Source of the DNA: Mercurialis annua
Taxonomy: Eukaryota > Streptophyta > Magnoliopsida > Malpighiales > Euphorbiaceae
Assembly (NCBI RefSeq): GCF_937616625.2
Contig: NC_065576.1
Span: forward strand, 1,552,501-1,616,500
Direction: 5' to 3'
DNA length: 64,000 bases
The notes below the pieces were generated by a model. It was not told the origin of the DNA, ran no database searches, and saw only the letters and a program-made list of their open reading frames with translations. A program made the position numbers and the translations under genes. Of this stretch, positions 36,598-48,290 are shown piece after piece (positions within the stretch are counted from its first letter, which is position 1; the number at the start of each line of letters is the position of its first letter).

Positions 36598-39192
36598 ATG
36601 CTAGCTGTGTCACCATTTATAAGCACTACAATTACTAATAAAGATGAAATCCAAGAACAAATGGAGAGTTTCAACACCGACGAGTTCCCCGATTTGCTCG
36701 GAACCATTGATTTCGACGATCTTTTTGATGATGATGTGTTGCCGGATTTGGAGATGGACTCGGAGCTTTTCGCCGAGTTTTCAGTTAGTACCGACGAAGA
36801 ATCGGAGATAAACACCTCGATTTGTAAAGGAAAATCCGAGGAAAATTCAAGAAAAGATGAGGAAGATAAGAACTCGGGTTCAGGTTCGGGTTTGGATTCG
36901 AGTTTGAGTCCAAGAGGAGAGGAGATTGTGAGTAAGAGAGATAAAGGAAGAAAATCATCATCTTCTTCATCATCAACACAAGCTAAAAGTAACAATAATA
37001 CTCATAATAATCAAGGCAAAAGAAAAGTTAAGGTAATAAATATTTGATTATTAGGTTTCATTTGAGATTAATATCGCTATATTTTCTTGAATACAATACA
37101 AAATATATAATAAAGTATACATTTACTAAGAAAAATTCAAGAAAATTAACCATTCTCGATGACCTGACATAGAGAAACAATTTCGAAAAAATATAAGCAA
37201 AATTCATGGGACCAAAAGGGTTCACGAGAATCATTGTTTAAATTTTATGGGATTGTTTTTTAGTGAGATTTTATATAAAATTGAATCAATGTTCTTGAAA
37301 TGTGTGAAGGTGGATTGGACGCCAGAATTGCATAGAAGATTTGTGCAAGCAGTGGAGCAATTAGGAGTGGATAAGGCAGTCCCTTCAAGAATTTTGGAGC
37401 TTATGGGAATTGATTGTCTCACTCGTCATAACATTGCTAGCCATCTTCAAGTACGTTCATTAAAATTCTCTTTAAGCTCTTATAATTTTAATTTGAGTTT
37501 TTTTTTTAAATCCTGTCAAATTTCATTAAATCGAATCTGAAGCAGCTAATTTGTTAGTTATTTTTCTTAAATTGTGTATATCTCTTAGCACATGCTTTGT
37601 ACTGTGTTTTCTTTTTCTTTTGGCCTGCAAATTTATGGCATTTTGATCCCACCACTTAATCTTGTTTCTCCATGAGAGAGGCAATACCTTCTGGCTGAAG
37701 TAAATGTACAGAACTCCATTGTTGTCTTCTTGTTTCTTGGTTTTACATGCATTTCATTACTTTCCAAGAAAATGGAAAATTCACAAAATATTAATTTCAT
37801 CAAATTAATGGTTTTCACATAGATGTTGAACACTACTGGAAAACAGCTAATCATCGACGGATTTTACTGACACTCTCTCATCGGTCGGTAAATGCATCCA
37901 TTAGTGACAGATTTGGTGACAGTTGACCGTCAAAATTGAGTGAATTTCCATTTTTAGTAGTGGAATTTTGAACTTTCATTTCAATTCCATTCACTTCTAG
38001 ATCTAGCATCCCATGCATATCTATTTACGAAAATAGAAACGCGGAAATTGAAAACTAGGGTTAAAAACTATATATTTTACGAGAAGATATTATAATTATA
38101 GAGTTTCGAAGCATTATAACAACAAAACAAAAATATAAAATTGAAAATGTTTTCGTGCAATATGGAGATTCTTTCTGTATGAATTTAATTTGATGAGTTG
38201 GAATATTCATTTGTGTGCAGAAATATAGATCTCATCGGAAACATGTTCTGGCTCGTGAAGCGGAGGCAGCAACATGGAATCACAGACGGCAAATATATGG
38301 AGCTGCCGGAGGAGGTGGTGGCGGCGGCGGTGTGAAGAGAGAAATAACACCTTGGCATGCACCTATGATGGGGTTTCCTCCGCCGATGCACCACCATTCC
38401 CCTCATCCTCATCCAAACTTTAGACCGTTGCATGTATGGGGTCATCCTCAAATGGAGCAACCGGTGATGCACATGTGGCCTAAACAACTAGCTCATCCGC
38501 CTTCACATCCACCGCCACCGCATACATGGCCTCCACATCCACCACCAGACCCTTCATATTGGCACCATCACCACCACCAGCAACGGGTAAGCCTCAAGCC
38601 CTAAATTAGGTTTCCCATATATTTTTCTACTCTACAGCTCAGGCTATACTTTAAGGTAACTGATTAGTAGCTTATTTATCATTATAATTTGTTTTAATCT
38701 GTCAAAGAAATGAAGGAAGTTGACAAAGAAAAAGACAATGGGAATAATATCATAAGATAATTTAGTAGCAGTTTCAAAAATATTGCAATAATAATATATA
38801 AAGACAATGATATAAATTCAGTTCTAATTTTTTGTGTTTGGAATAAATGAACCTATTAAAACAATTTTTGGAATTGAAATTCTGGAATTGGTTTTAGTTA
38901 TAATTTGAGGAATTGCAAATCCAACTAAAATAGGTTGAATTTGCAAATGAATTCCAAAAATTTAAAAGAATAATTTTATTTGACTAATTTGTCCTTATTT
39001 TATAAAGTTATTTTTTTTTATTTTCTTTCACTTTTTATTTTTATTACTATTTTTTTTCTTTCTATCTTTTCTTTCTAATTTTCATCTCCATCTTTTTTAT
39101 GTAGTATATTTTTATTTTTAATTTTTAAAAATCATTATTAATTATTTTATACATCTTAATCATAATATTAGTGATTTTAGTATTATTAATTT

Positions 39193-39246
<54 letters not shown>

Positions 39247-41390
39247 ATAAGCTAATATTATTAAAAATGTTAATGATTATTTCTATTTTAAAGATATTTT
39301 TAATAAAATGTCTATAAGGTTAATATGGGAATAAGGTTACAAAGAATTCAATTCTAGAATTCATTCCAAACATAAATATATGGAATTCATTTCAATTTTA
39401 AATTTTGTATTCTTTCATTCCAAACGGTGTAATTCATTTGTAAATGATTTCCATATAGAATTCATTTGTAAATGAATTCCAATTCACTATTGGAATTATT
39501 CCAAAGGGGGCCTAAAGATCTAATTTAGTGTAGCTAGTATAATAAATTTGTATTAACGGTATTAGCACATTCAATAACAATTAGCTATCATAACAGCATT
39601 TTCTGTCAAAATTACATAATAAAATCTAAAAAATGCGTTACAAATTCTTTACGGTTTCATTACAATTTTAGGACGGGAACTCTGTCATAAATTAGTAGTC
39701 ACAAATTGACAGTTTTTATGTAGGTCTTACTGGTAGGAGCGGAACCATCCTATGGCTAGGGTGGGCTCCAGCACCGGCTAGGTCCGTTTTTTTCTTCTTA
39801 AAAGTAGAAATAATTTTTATAAAGATAGAGTTAAATTTTAGGTTAAATTAAAGTTAAGTCTATTATTTGTCGAAAAATTAGAGGTGAATTAACAACTAAG
39901 CTCCGACTGCAAATAAGTTTTGGTTCGGCCACTGTTTACTAGTGCATTATGTGTATGGAATATCTTATACTAGAGCATTTTGTGTTTAACTTTTGTATCT
40001 AGGCTTATGCATGCCTGCATCTCTGTACCAAAAAGTAAGTTAAATTATTAGGTCTGAAATTCTGAACAGCGGCATAATATTGTGTGTAAACGCAGGTTCA
40101 AAATGGACTAATTTCAGGAACTCATTGCTATCCACAGCCAGTGATGCCACCAACGGTAACTAATCATTTGTACTCTATACAAAAGCATTTTATTTCTTGA
40201 ATCTTGGATTCTTGTACACGAGATTGTATAATATTGGAATCTTTTAGCTTTATCTGATTGCATTTTCTTGAAAATTTTGTTATTTTTTGCAGAGATTTAG
40301 CACACCTCCTGTTCATGGGATCCCACCGCATGCCATGCATAAAGTAGACCCGACGAGACAATCTGGCACCAATCCTCCTCCTTTCGACTTTCATCCCGTG
40401 AGTGTTTTTCTTCTGAATTCTTGCAATATTTATTCTTCTTTTTAACTTTTATAATTTAACTCTCATGGGTTTCCATTTTCAATTTATTTATATATGATTG
40501 ATATTTTTCGGTTTTATAAATTATGACACTAAAAATATATTATTCAATACCAATCGAAGTGAAATGATTCACATTTTAGTCCATTATATTTGAAGAAGGG
40601 AAAAGAATGAAGAGTCCAAATAATAAAAATAAGATGCATTTTAATAGTTTATGTTCTTTGAAGATTTGGATTGTTAAATTAGTCCATATATGTTTGAAGA
40701 TTTTGTTTTATAATAATAATATTAATTTAATAATAACATATGATTTTTCATAAAATTAAACATATAATTGCTTAAAATTATATGATATATAAAATCATTT
40801 TATCTAAAAATACAATTAATTATTATAGCCCCAAGAATTCATGTCCAAATTTTTTCCGATAAATTTTAAAATATCACTATCTTTTCCTTCACTTTTAAGT
40901 TTTATATAAATAAAACCCCCTTATTAAGCGCGGTTTCAGTTAATTTTTTTAATGTTAGGGGAGAAAAATAATAAATTTTTAAATTAAGGAGGAACGCAGT
41001 TTTTCATATCTAAATTTACGGTGGTAATAGTAATTAATCCTTAAAATAAATATAGTTTTTTGAAAAGTTCTACTGAATTTCTTAGTTTGCATGAAATTAA
41101 TTATTTTCAAATACCATTGCATTTTGATGATCCATTGCACAATGTTTTTCCTATGCCAAATGCTCTTTTGTTTCTCCGTAATTACACATTTAAGTTATCT
41201 TTTTTGATCTTAATTAATGAATATATTTTCAATTTTACAGTCAAACGAGAGTATAGATGCAGCCATTGGAGATGTTTTAGTGAAACCATGGCTGCCACTT
41301 CCCCTCGGATTAAAGCCACCGTCTCTTGACGGCGTCATAGGAGAGCTACAACGGCAAGGAGTTGCAAAAATACCACCCTCTTGTGCTTGA
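36598..41390 (+). CDS. GLK: GOLDEN2-LIKE (GLK) GARP transcription factor
   Basis: Nuclear activator of photosynthesis and chlorophyll-biosynthesis genes and of chloroplast development (family knowledge). Six exons, all joints phase 0: 36598-37032, 37310-37450, 38221-38586, 40096-40155, 40293-40397, 41241-41390; 418 residues. The start is the ATG of MLAVSPF, the usual GLK beginning. Residues 1-145 are acidic and Ser-rich ([17 protein letters not shown]) and end in a basic KRKVK. Residues 146-200 hold the GARP/Myb domain ([39 protein letters not shown]). A Pro/His-rich region with RPLHVWGHP follows. Residues 370-418 are the GCT box ([39 protein letters not shown]). No lesion is seen. Introns contain a CACTA miniature and other repeats. 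The structure alone does not tell whether it is GLK1 or GLK2. Confidence 0.96.
37831..37962. mobile_element. 132-bp CACTA miniature in GLK intron 2
   Basis: Ends are CACTACTGGAAAA...TTTTTAGTAGTG. A 3-bp duplication GAA lies at 37828-37830 and 37963-37965. Subterminal ATCGACGGAT resembles the GCGACGGAT motif of the CACTA element at 46242. There is no coding capacity. Confidence 0.88.
38835..39515. repeat. Repeat-rich block with an AT microsatellite in GLK intron 3
   Basis: Many copies of GGAATTC, ATTCCAAA and their inverses lie between TGTTTGGAATAAAT near the left and ATTCCAAAGGGGGCC at the right. This looks like an inverted-repeat transposon remnant, but no duplication could be read. A perfect (TA)n tract of about 48 bp lies at 39195-39243. 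Confidence 0.5.
39730..39940. mobile_element. Possible hAT remnant in GLK intron 3
   Basis: The left AGGAGCGGAACCATCC and the right end (reverse complement) CAGTGGCCGAACCA recall the CAGTGGCGGAACCA termini of the hAT element at 10161. The 8-bp flanks (about GTCTTACT and TTTACTAG) match poorly, so this is tentative. Confidence 0.4.
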
Positions 41391-41841
41391 TTTTTTTCTC
41401 CCAATTTTTGAACATTCTTCCCAAATTACTGCGGCTGTTCATCAATGGTGTTTTCCAGGATCAACCATGCACAAGGAGAAACAACAACAAAAAAAATTTG
41501 ACGACATTTCTTCTCAGCAAGTTATATTTTTTTAGCTCATGCTAAAAAAAAACCTTGTATTATATTCTTGTTCTTATATTCTATTGCAAGGACAAGTTTG
41601 TTTAATGTCTACCGTTAATATGCAATAATAGTACTTTACTTTTTATTTTTATCTTTTCTTGTCAACTTCTTCTTTGTCTTCTTTAATTTTTTTCATTAAC
41701 TTTATTTTGAGTCAGGATCTATTGGGAAAAAGTTATCAATAATTACTACCTAATATAAACATCAAATCACATTAAAAAAAAAACATCAAATCAAGATGGG
41801 AAAAAAGTGCATAATATAAGATAATTCTTTTAATTTGACAA
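41391..41841. other. GLK 3' flank
   Basis: T-rich 3' UTR-like sequence, with TTGTATTATATTC near 41560 and AATAATAG at about 41623 as loose poly(A) context. I see no other gene. Confidence 0.5.
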
Positions 41842-41850
41842 TTAATTATA

Positions 41851-42122
41851 GGCAAAATGAACTTATCTATTCATAAATATAGTTTTTTTTTGCCAAATAT
41901 ATCATGATTTTTAAATTTTATCAATTTGATCCGCCATTTATACAATCTTTGCTAAATATAACTAAAACTCATTTGAATTTTACCGAATATACTCAAATAT
42001 ATCCAATCTTTGGATATATTTGGTAACTATTAAATAAATAACGGAACAAATTGGTAAAATTCAAAAATCATAATATATTTGGTAAAAGGATTATAGTTAT
42101 GGATAGATAAATTATTTTTTCT
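41851..42122. mobile_element. Mutator-type MITE downstream of GLK
   Basis: Left end GGCAAAATGAACTTATC, right end (reverse complement) AGAAAAAATAATTTATC. The arms include CCAAATATATYATGATTTTT on both sides. A 9-bp duplication TTAATTATA lies at 41842-41850 and 42123-42131. It is 272 bp long. Confidence 0.87.
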
Positions 42123-42131
42123 TTAATTATA

Positions 42132-42544
42132 TATTTATGGAGAAATACTAATGTTTTTAAACTTAATATAAGAATATAATAATGACAATTATTAAGATTC
42201 AATGGATATTTTATTTTATTGTATTATCTATTAATTTTATTAAAAAAAATTATGACTGGTTTTAAATGGATTAAATAATATATATATATATTATGCTTTT
42301 CCTTCGCTGTTTTATTCCTCTCACACAACTCAAAAATAATTTTTCAACTTGCTATAATATCCCTAGAAAACAAGTTGAAGCTCATAAATTAATTAATTGA
42401 GCTATATAAAAAGCATCAATTATTCTGCAATGAAAACCAAAGTTAAATCAAGTTATATCTGAACTATAGCGCTCGAGCTAAATGCTCTTAATTTGTTGTT
42501 TTTACATTTTGACAGAAGTTAATATATCTATCTATCTATCTATA
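42132..42544. other. AT-rich spacer ending in a TATC microsatellite
   Basis: No gene seen. The last 25 bases are TCTA/TATC repeats directly abutting the Helitron start. Confidence 0.5.
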
Positions 42545-43295
42545 TCTATACTATATATAAAAGCACGGATGGGGGGGGGGGACAGGCACATTTACATTAA
42601 TATCCTTTTCACTTATAAAATTTAATTAGTAATTAAAAACTATTAAAATAATCATTGAAATTAGAGTACTAACTAAAATAAACTATTATGTTAAGAGAAA
42701 TTAGAGTACTAACTAAAATAAACTACTATATTGAGATAATTATCTAGAATACTAATTAAAATATACTACTTTATTAATTGTTTAGTTAATTAAAAAAATT
42801 ATAATAATTGTCTAATTACATATATAATATAGTTAGAGTTTAATTTAAACAAGTAAATATCAATCCTACGTACAACAAAGATTTTATACAATACAATTTA
42901 CTAAGTTTCTAAACTTATAGGATTAGGTAAATGGAAAGAAGGAATGAAGCAAATTAAACTCCATTGGAATAGGATTAGATTAGGTAATTGCAATAGGATT
43001 TGGTATCGATATTAAATTAAATCAATTCAAAATTTATACTTTATAAATTATCAAAAAATTATCAAAATAGTTACTAGAGTTAGAATAATGAGATAAAATA
43101 AACTACTTCAAATATATAATTATTTCATATTAGCAATAATAATGTTTTAATCATTTCAAATTTATTTAAAATTTTATACTTAAATACAATTTATAATTAA
43201 ACATAAATATGATTATCCTAATTTAATAAATATAATTATTATTATTTGACGAGTTACACCACGAGCCACGTGTGAAACACGTAAAGCAACACCAG
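42545..43295 (+). mobile_element. Non-autonomous Helitron, plus strand
   Basis: The 5' end is TCTATACTATATATAAAAG then CACGGATGGGG with an 11-G run. The 3' end is ACGAGCCACGTG, loop, ACACGT hairpin, then CCAG followed by host T. The CTAG of its relatives is CCAG here, a possible decayed 3' end. Host A precedes the element. It is 751 bp long and non-coding. Confidence 0.8.
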
Positions 43296-44430
43296 TAGTG
43301 ATAAACGCTTGATCCAAAAACATTTTTTCTAACTCTTAAGTGTTTATCCTTACTCAAAAAATTCCAAACTAATACTCAAACTTTGTCTATCCCAAGTTGC
43401 TCGATTTGCTTTTTCTTCACTTTCTTTTGGCACTCATAGACACTCTAATTTTGGCTTCCAACCAATTTTAGAAATTTATATTTCAAGTCACTTATGTTGT
43501 GCAAAGTGTAAACTAAATAATATAATTAAAGTCAATAATATAATTAGAGTCAACCATCCGATAAGCTATTAGAGATCGTTTCAAAAATAATTAAATAAAT
43601 TCAATACAATTAATTTTAAATTTGAACTATTCGAGTTATATGTCGAGTCAAATAATCAAATTTAAATATTGATATACTTGACTTGTGATAGCTAGTGTTG
43701 CGAACTTTAGCAATTTTAAATTATTTTATCATTATATATAGCCTTTATATTTAAAAACAATTACTAACATTATTTTAAATATACAACCTTCTCGTTACAA
43801 AAAAACTAAAGTAATTAATCGATAAATTGCAATAAATCAAAATTTATGACAAAAATTATATATATGAAAATCCATTGACTCTTAAAATGAAATACTCTTA
43901 CATCTAAAATTGTTGTTCTATTTATTACTTGAAACATGCCTACAATGACCTTTTTCGAAAATATTTTAACACATAAAATTGTGAACTATTTATTTATAGT
44001 ATGACATATAATATGATTTGCATCAAAATTATCCATTAATGAAGGTCATATCAATTCTATATAAAATCAAATAATTAATAATTAATATTATATATAATAT
44101 CAATTAGTATCATGATTTAGAACATTTATAAGGTAACATAAAAAGCTAGATAACATAGAATTTTTCATTTTGAAGTAAATTATTAGTGTAATAATTTGAT
44201 ATTTTTGTACTAGAATATTATTGCCATTTCCAACTCATCTCTATTTCAAATAATTATACATTAAAAGAAAAATGATGAAGATATAATAAGGAATATACTC
44301 TATGAAGAAATGGACGTGCTTGCATTAAAATCAGGTGGTCCTTTTGAAGCGACTCATCAGAAGCATATGGGCCACACCAGGAACCAACACGTGTACAACA
44401 TACAAAGCGGGCATAATTTAGTATAGAAAA
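43296..44430. other. AT-rich spacer, nothing recognised
   Basis: No ORF of note and no paired termini. Confidence 0.45.
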
Positions 44431-44660
44431 ATTAGGCCAAATGTCGTAAAAAGTACAAACTTTTCACAAAAATTTCATAAAAATCATGACCTTTCAATTT
44501 TATCGATTTTGGCCAAAAGCTGGTTATTTGATTTCATAAAAGTCATGACCTTTTAATTTTGTCAATTTTGGCCAAAAATTGATTATTTGGTTTCACAAAA
44601 ATCCTTACCTTTCCATATATGTGCATGTCACGTAGGCGCTATATAGGTTTGGAACATTCG
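44431..44660 (+). repeat. Partial MITE with internal tandem repeats
   Basis: It starts GGCCAAATGTCGTAAAAAG, like the family at 31248, and contains about three diverged copies of a 57-60-bp unit (CATAAAARTCATGACCTTT, TTTTGGCCAAAA). The centre-like CACGTAGGCGCTATAT follows, but the opposite arm is missing. Confidence 0.6.
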
Positions 44661-45265
44661 GCCTTTTTACAACATTCGGCCGAAAAATTATACAACACAA
44701 TCGTCATAGCAAGTCATCCGTATAACAAACTATAATATATTAATTATATAAAATATTAAATAGTAATAAATTAATAAATTAAAAAATCAAATATTATAAA
44801 TATTCATTATTTAAAAAAAAAAAAAAATAATATAACGTAATGGTTGTATGTAAAAAATACTCGTTCATGCAACGGGTCTTGATATTTTAACGCATTGGTC
44901 ACGAGGGGTCACGCTGCTAAGTAGAGCCTGGGAACCACAACATGGTACTATTTGCATTTTTTTGGGTGGGTCCACCTGCCAATAGAAGCCTCCACCAATC
45001 GTTGAGAGCCATCAATTATGACGTGGCGTGGCCAAGCCTAAGCACGAGAACGTAACTTTAGAATTGTTGAAAAGAATAGTCAAATGCAAGTGAGGGCCTA
45101 GCCGTTGCTGCATTCAAAGGCCTGGATTCGAGCCCGCCTTTAAATCAATTTTTTATTGTTTATTATTTTTTATAAATAAAAGATATCACAATATGAATTA
45201 TAAAAAATATGGGGGTTTTAAAATAATTTTTTTATTGTTTGTTATTTTTTTATAAATAGAGGTGT
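44661..45265. other. Spacer with a tRNA-like SINE trace
   Basis: At 45090-45145 the plus strand reads GCCTAGCCGTTGCTGC, then GGCCTGGATTCGAGCCCGCC, the latter resembling a B box. The A-B spacing is short and no tail was defined, so a SINE is only possible. No gene seen. Confidence 0.35.
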
Positions 45266-45274
45266 GTGAAAATG

Positions 45275-45516
45275 GAGAAATACTTATGTGAACCTAGTTC
45301 GCCACGTAGGATTGTGAACCATCCATTAAATGCATGACACGTGAAGTAATTAAATGTCATAATCAATCAATAAATAACATTTAATTCTAATTAAAAGATC
45401 ACTAATTAATTTTATATTTATTGATTGGTTATGGCATTTAATTACGCCACGTATCATGTATTTAATGGATGATTCATAATCTTATGTGCCGAACTAGGTT
45501 CACACAAGAATTTCTC
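45275..45516. mobile_element. Mutator-type MITE, GAGAAAT termini
   Basis: Ends are GAGAAATACTTATGTGAACC and, as reverse complement, GAGAAATTCTTGTGTGAACC. The arms pair for about 80 bp (CTAGTTCG, ATCCATTAAAT). A 9-bp duplication GTGAAAATG lies at 45266-45274 and 45517-45525. It is 242 bp long. Confidence 0.92.
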
Positions 45517-45525
45517 GTGAAAATG

Positions 45526-46241
45526 GAACGAACCAACTCAAACGGCCGGTATCAATTTTTTTTCTCAAATTGCTCTACTTAGAGTTCCTCTGACCACATT
45601 TACCAAATGAACCAAATATCCACTATAATTGTTGCTCAATTAGTTAATGAATATGAATTGGTTTTGGATAAATGTAAATTTTAATTTTTTGATATAAACC
45701 CTAAGAACAAAAACATCAAATTGGTGTATTTCATATTTGTGTAGATATTAGTTTTTGGTAAATATGTAAAAATAATTTATTTAAGTTGATAAATTATTTT
45801 ATTTAAGTATGGAAACCAAATACACAACCACCACCAATCTTTTTCTCTTCTTTATTTGCAATCTTTTTGGTAATTATCGCAAATATTGAAAAAAGAAATA
45901 CCATAGTTGTGTTTTGGTTGCCATATTAAAATGTTAGAATTTCCGGTTGACAAGTTCATACATCTTGTTTATTATATATTTATATATATATCTTATACTA
46001 AAAGCATTTTTAACCTAAATAATGAAAATTGTACAAAAGCCATGAATAACCAAATTTTTACATATACATGATGGTGTTCCAACTAATTCTGTGAGCATGC
46101 ACAAACGCCTTAGCGCAAAAATTATGTTTTTGTTAATTATTTATTTAATTTATTAATATCGATCAATTATATAATTTTTTTGTTAATTAAATATAAGTTT
46201 GAATTAAACATTTTGTCTAATTAATAAATTTAATAGACTAA
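45526..46241. other. AT-rich spacer, nothing recognised
   Basis: No coding region or repeat termini seen before the CACTA element. Confidence 0.45.
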
Positions 46242-47512
46242 CACTACTAGAAAATAGTCAATTTGCGACGGATTTTAGCGACGGATTTTAGCGACGGATT
46301 TGAAATCCGTCGCTAAAATCAAAATTTGCGACGGATTTAGCGACGGATTCAAAATCCGTCGCTAAATCCTAAAGAAAATTGGCGGGATGAATCCCGCCAC
46401 TTTTAGCGACGGAAATTCCGTCGCTAAAAGTGGCGGGATTCATCCCGCCAATTTGTTTTTCACTTTTAGCGACAGATTTTGTAATCCGTCGCTAAAAGTA
46501 ATACATTTAGCGACGGAATACCACATCCGTCGCTAAATGCTTACTTTTAGCGACGGATTACTAAATCCGTCGCTAAAAGTATTATTTTTATTAAAAAAAT
46601 TATACTTAAAAAATGTATTTATTAAAACAAATATTTATTAATAAAAACAATATTAATTATAAAACAATTTATTAAAAAATTATTTATTGTAATTATTTAT
46701 TAAAAAAATAATTATTTATTTATTATAATTATTTATTTATTATAATTATTTATTTAAAAATAATTAATTATTTATTATAATTATTTATTAATAAAATAAT
46801 TATTTATAACAAAATTATTATATTAGAATGTGGGAGTAAAGTGTAATAGTAATAATTTGTTGTTTTTATTTAAAATAATTATTAAAAAATAATTTATTTT
46901 ATTTAAAAATAATTAGTATGAAAAAATAATTATTTTATATAATATGGGAGTAAATTACGGGAGTACCTTTTTGTTATATTTAAATATAATATACATAGAT
47001 ATAAAACAAGAATCTGAGCTGGATAAGTTGGAGTCACGCGCGGGGGAACTACAAAGTTAAAGAGGAGTGGATGGGAGTAATGTGAAGGATGGATGACCTA
47101 CTGGGAAGTTGGAAAATTTGCGATATTTGCGGGTCAGTGCGGGTGTGTGTTGTATAGCCGGTGGGTGTGTGACGGTGGTTGACCGTTTAAATAATATTTC
47201 ATTTTACGATTTTAATTAAAAAATATTTTTTTTTATTTTTAAAAATTTGCTTTTAAATAATATTTCATTTTACGATTTTAATTAAAAAATATTTTTTTTT
47301 TATTTTTAAAAATTTGCGACGGATTTAAATCCGTCGCAAAATCCGTCGCAATTTTTTTAAATCCGTCGCAAAAAAAAAGTATTCGGTCGCTACAAAATTG
47401 GCGACCGGATATTTAACGACGGACGTTGTCCGTCGCTAAACTCGTTTAGCGACGGAATTTAGCCATTTAGCGACGGAAAAATCTGTCGCTAAATGGCTGT
47501 TTTTTAGTAGTG
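46242..47512. mobile_element. Non-autonomous CACTA (En/Spm-type) transposon
   Basis: Ends are CACTACTAGAAAATAG and, as reverse complement, CACTACTAAAAAACAG. The 3-bp duplication TAA lies at 46239-46241 and 47513-47515. About twenty copies of GCGACGGA or its inverse are packed into the outer 330 bp on the left and 200 bp on the right, many as facing pairs. This is the subterminal array that CACTA transposases bind (family knowledge). The 1,271-bp element has an AT-rich centre, a 64-bp direct repeat at about 47188-47310 and no transposase. Confidence 0.95.
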
Positions 47513-47515
47513 TAA

Positions 47516-48290
47516 CCGATAAGAACGTTAATTTTAGTACACTCATATACCGGCTTTGTTTGGAAGAGAAGGGAGTAAAGTAACGTTTGAGTTTTCAAAA
47601 TAAAACAAATTAAAATAAGGGACGGTAAAAGAAAGCAAGAGTTACGTTTAACCCTTCCGTGTTTGGAAAAATAATAAAGTAAAGTAAGAGTTTATAAAAA
47701 AAACTCAGTTAAAAATAATCTAACATTCCAATTTGAGGGGTTGGTATATGAGGGTTGAGGGGGGTTGGAAAATATTTTTCAACCCTCCAAAACCTTTTAA
47801 AAAAAAAAATCTCAAACAGTCAACCTTTCAGTAGTTATTCGTTCATTACTTATTCATTTAATGGATCAAGCACAAACACTTTACTTTTAAAAAAAAAATT
47901 GTTACCTATATATTCATCAAATTAGTGTCGCTAATTTGTGCATACATAATGAATGAATGAACAAGATGGTTAGTTCATAATTATGTCACCCACATATCTA
48001 ATTAGGATAGGTTGACAATATCTTAAGCATGAAAATTACCATTTTTTAGGGTTTATATCTGCTAATTAAGGCTCTATAAGAAAGTCATTAGTATTTTCCA
48101 ACCAAATAAAATTTCTCTCTTAAATTGCAAGCAAGGCAATCAAGACTTGTTTTCTCATTTTCTTTCACTTATTAGCACTACTCTTATCCCCATCAGCCAA
48201 TACATTTCGCCAAAAAAAAAACACTAGCAACCGAAAAAACTTGTCATTAATTAAGCTCATTTCTTCACAAATATATTATGAGAGCTTACA
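47516..48290. other. Spacer between CACTA element and protease pseudogene
   Basis: Repetitive AAGTAA/GGGTTGG motifs around 47560-47800 may be another decayed element, but no termini were resolved. No gene seen. Confidence 0.4.

Noticed and set aside
39195..39243. Long (TA)n tract as a possible regulatory element of GLK
   Set aside because: A plain microsatellite in an intron repeat block. Nothing indicates regulation.
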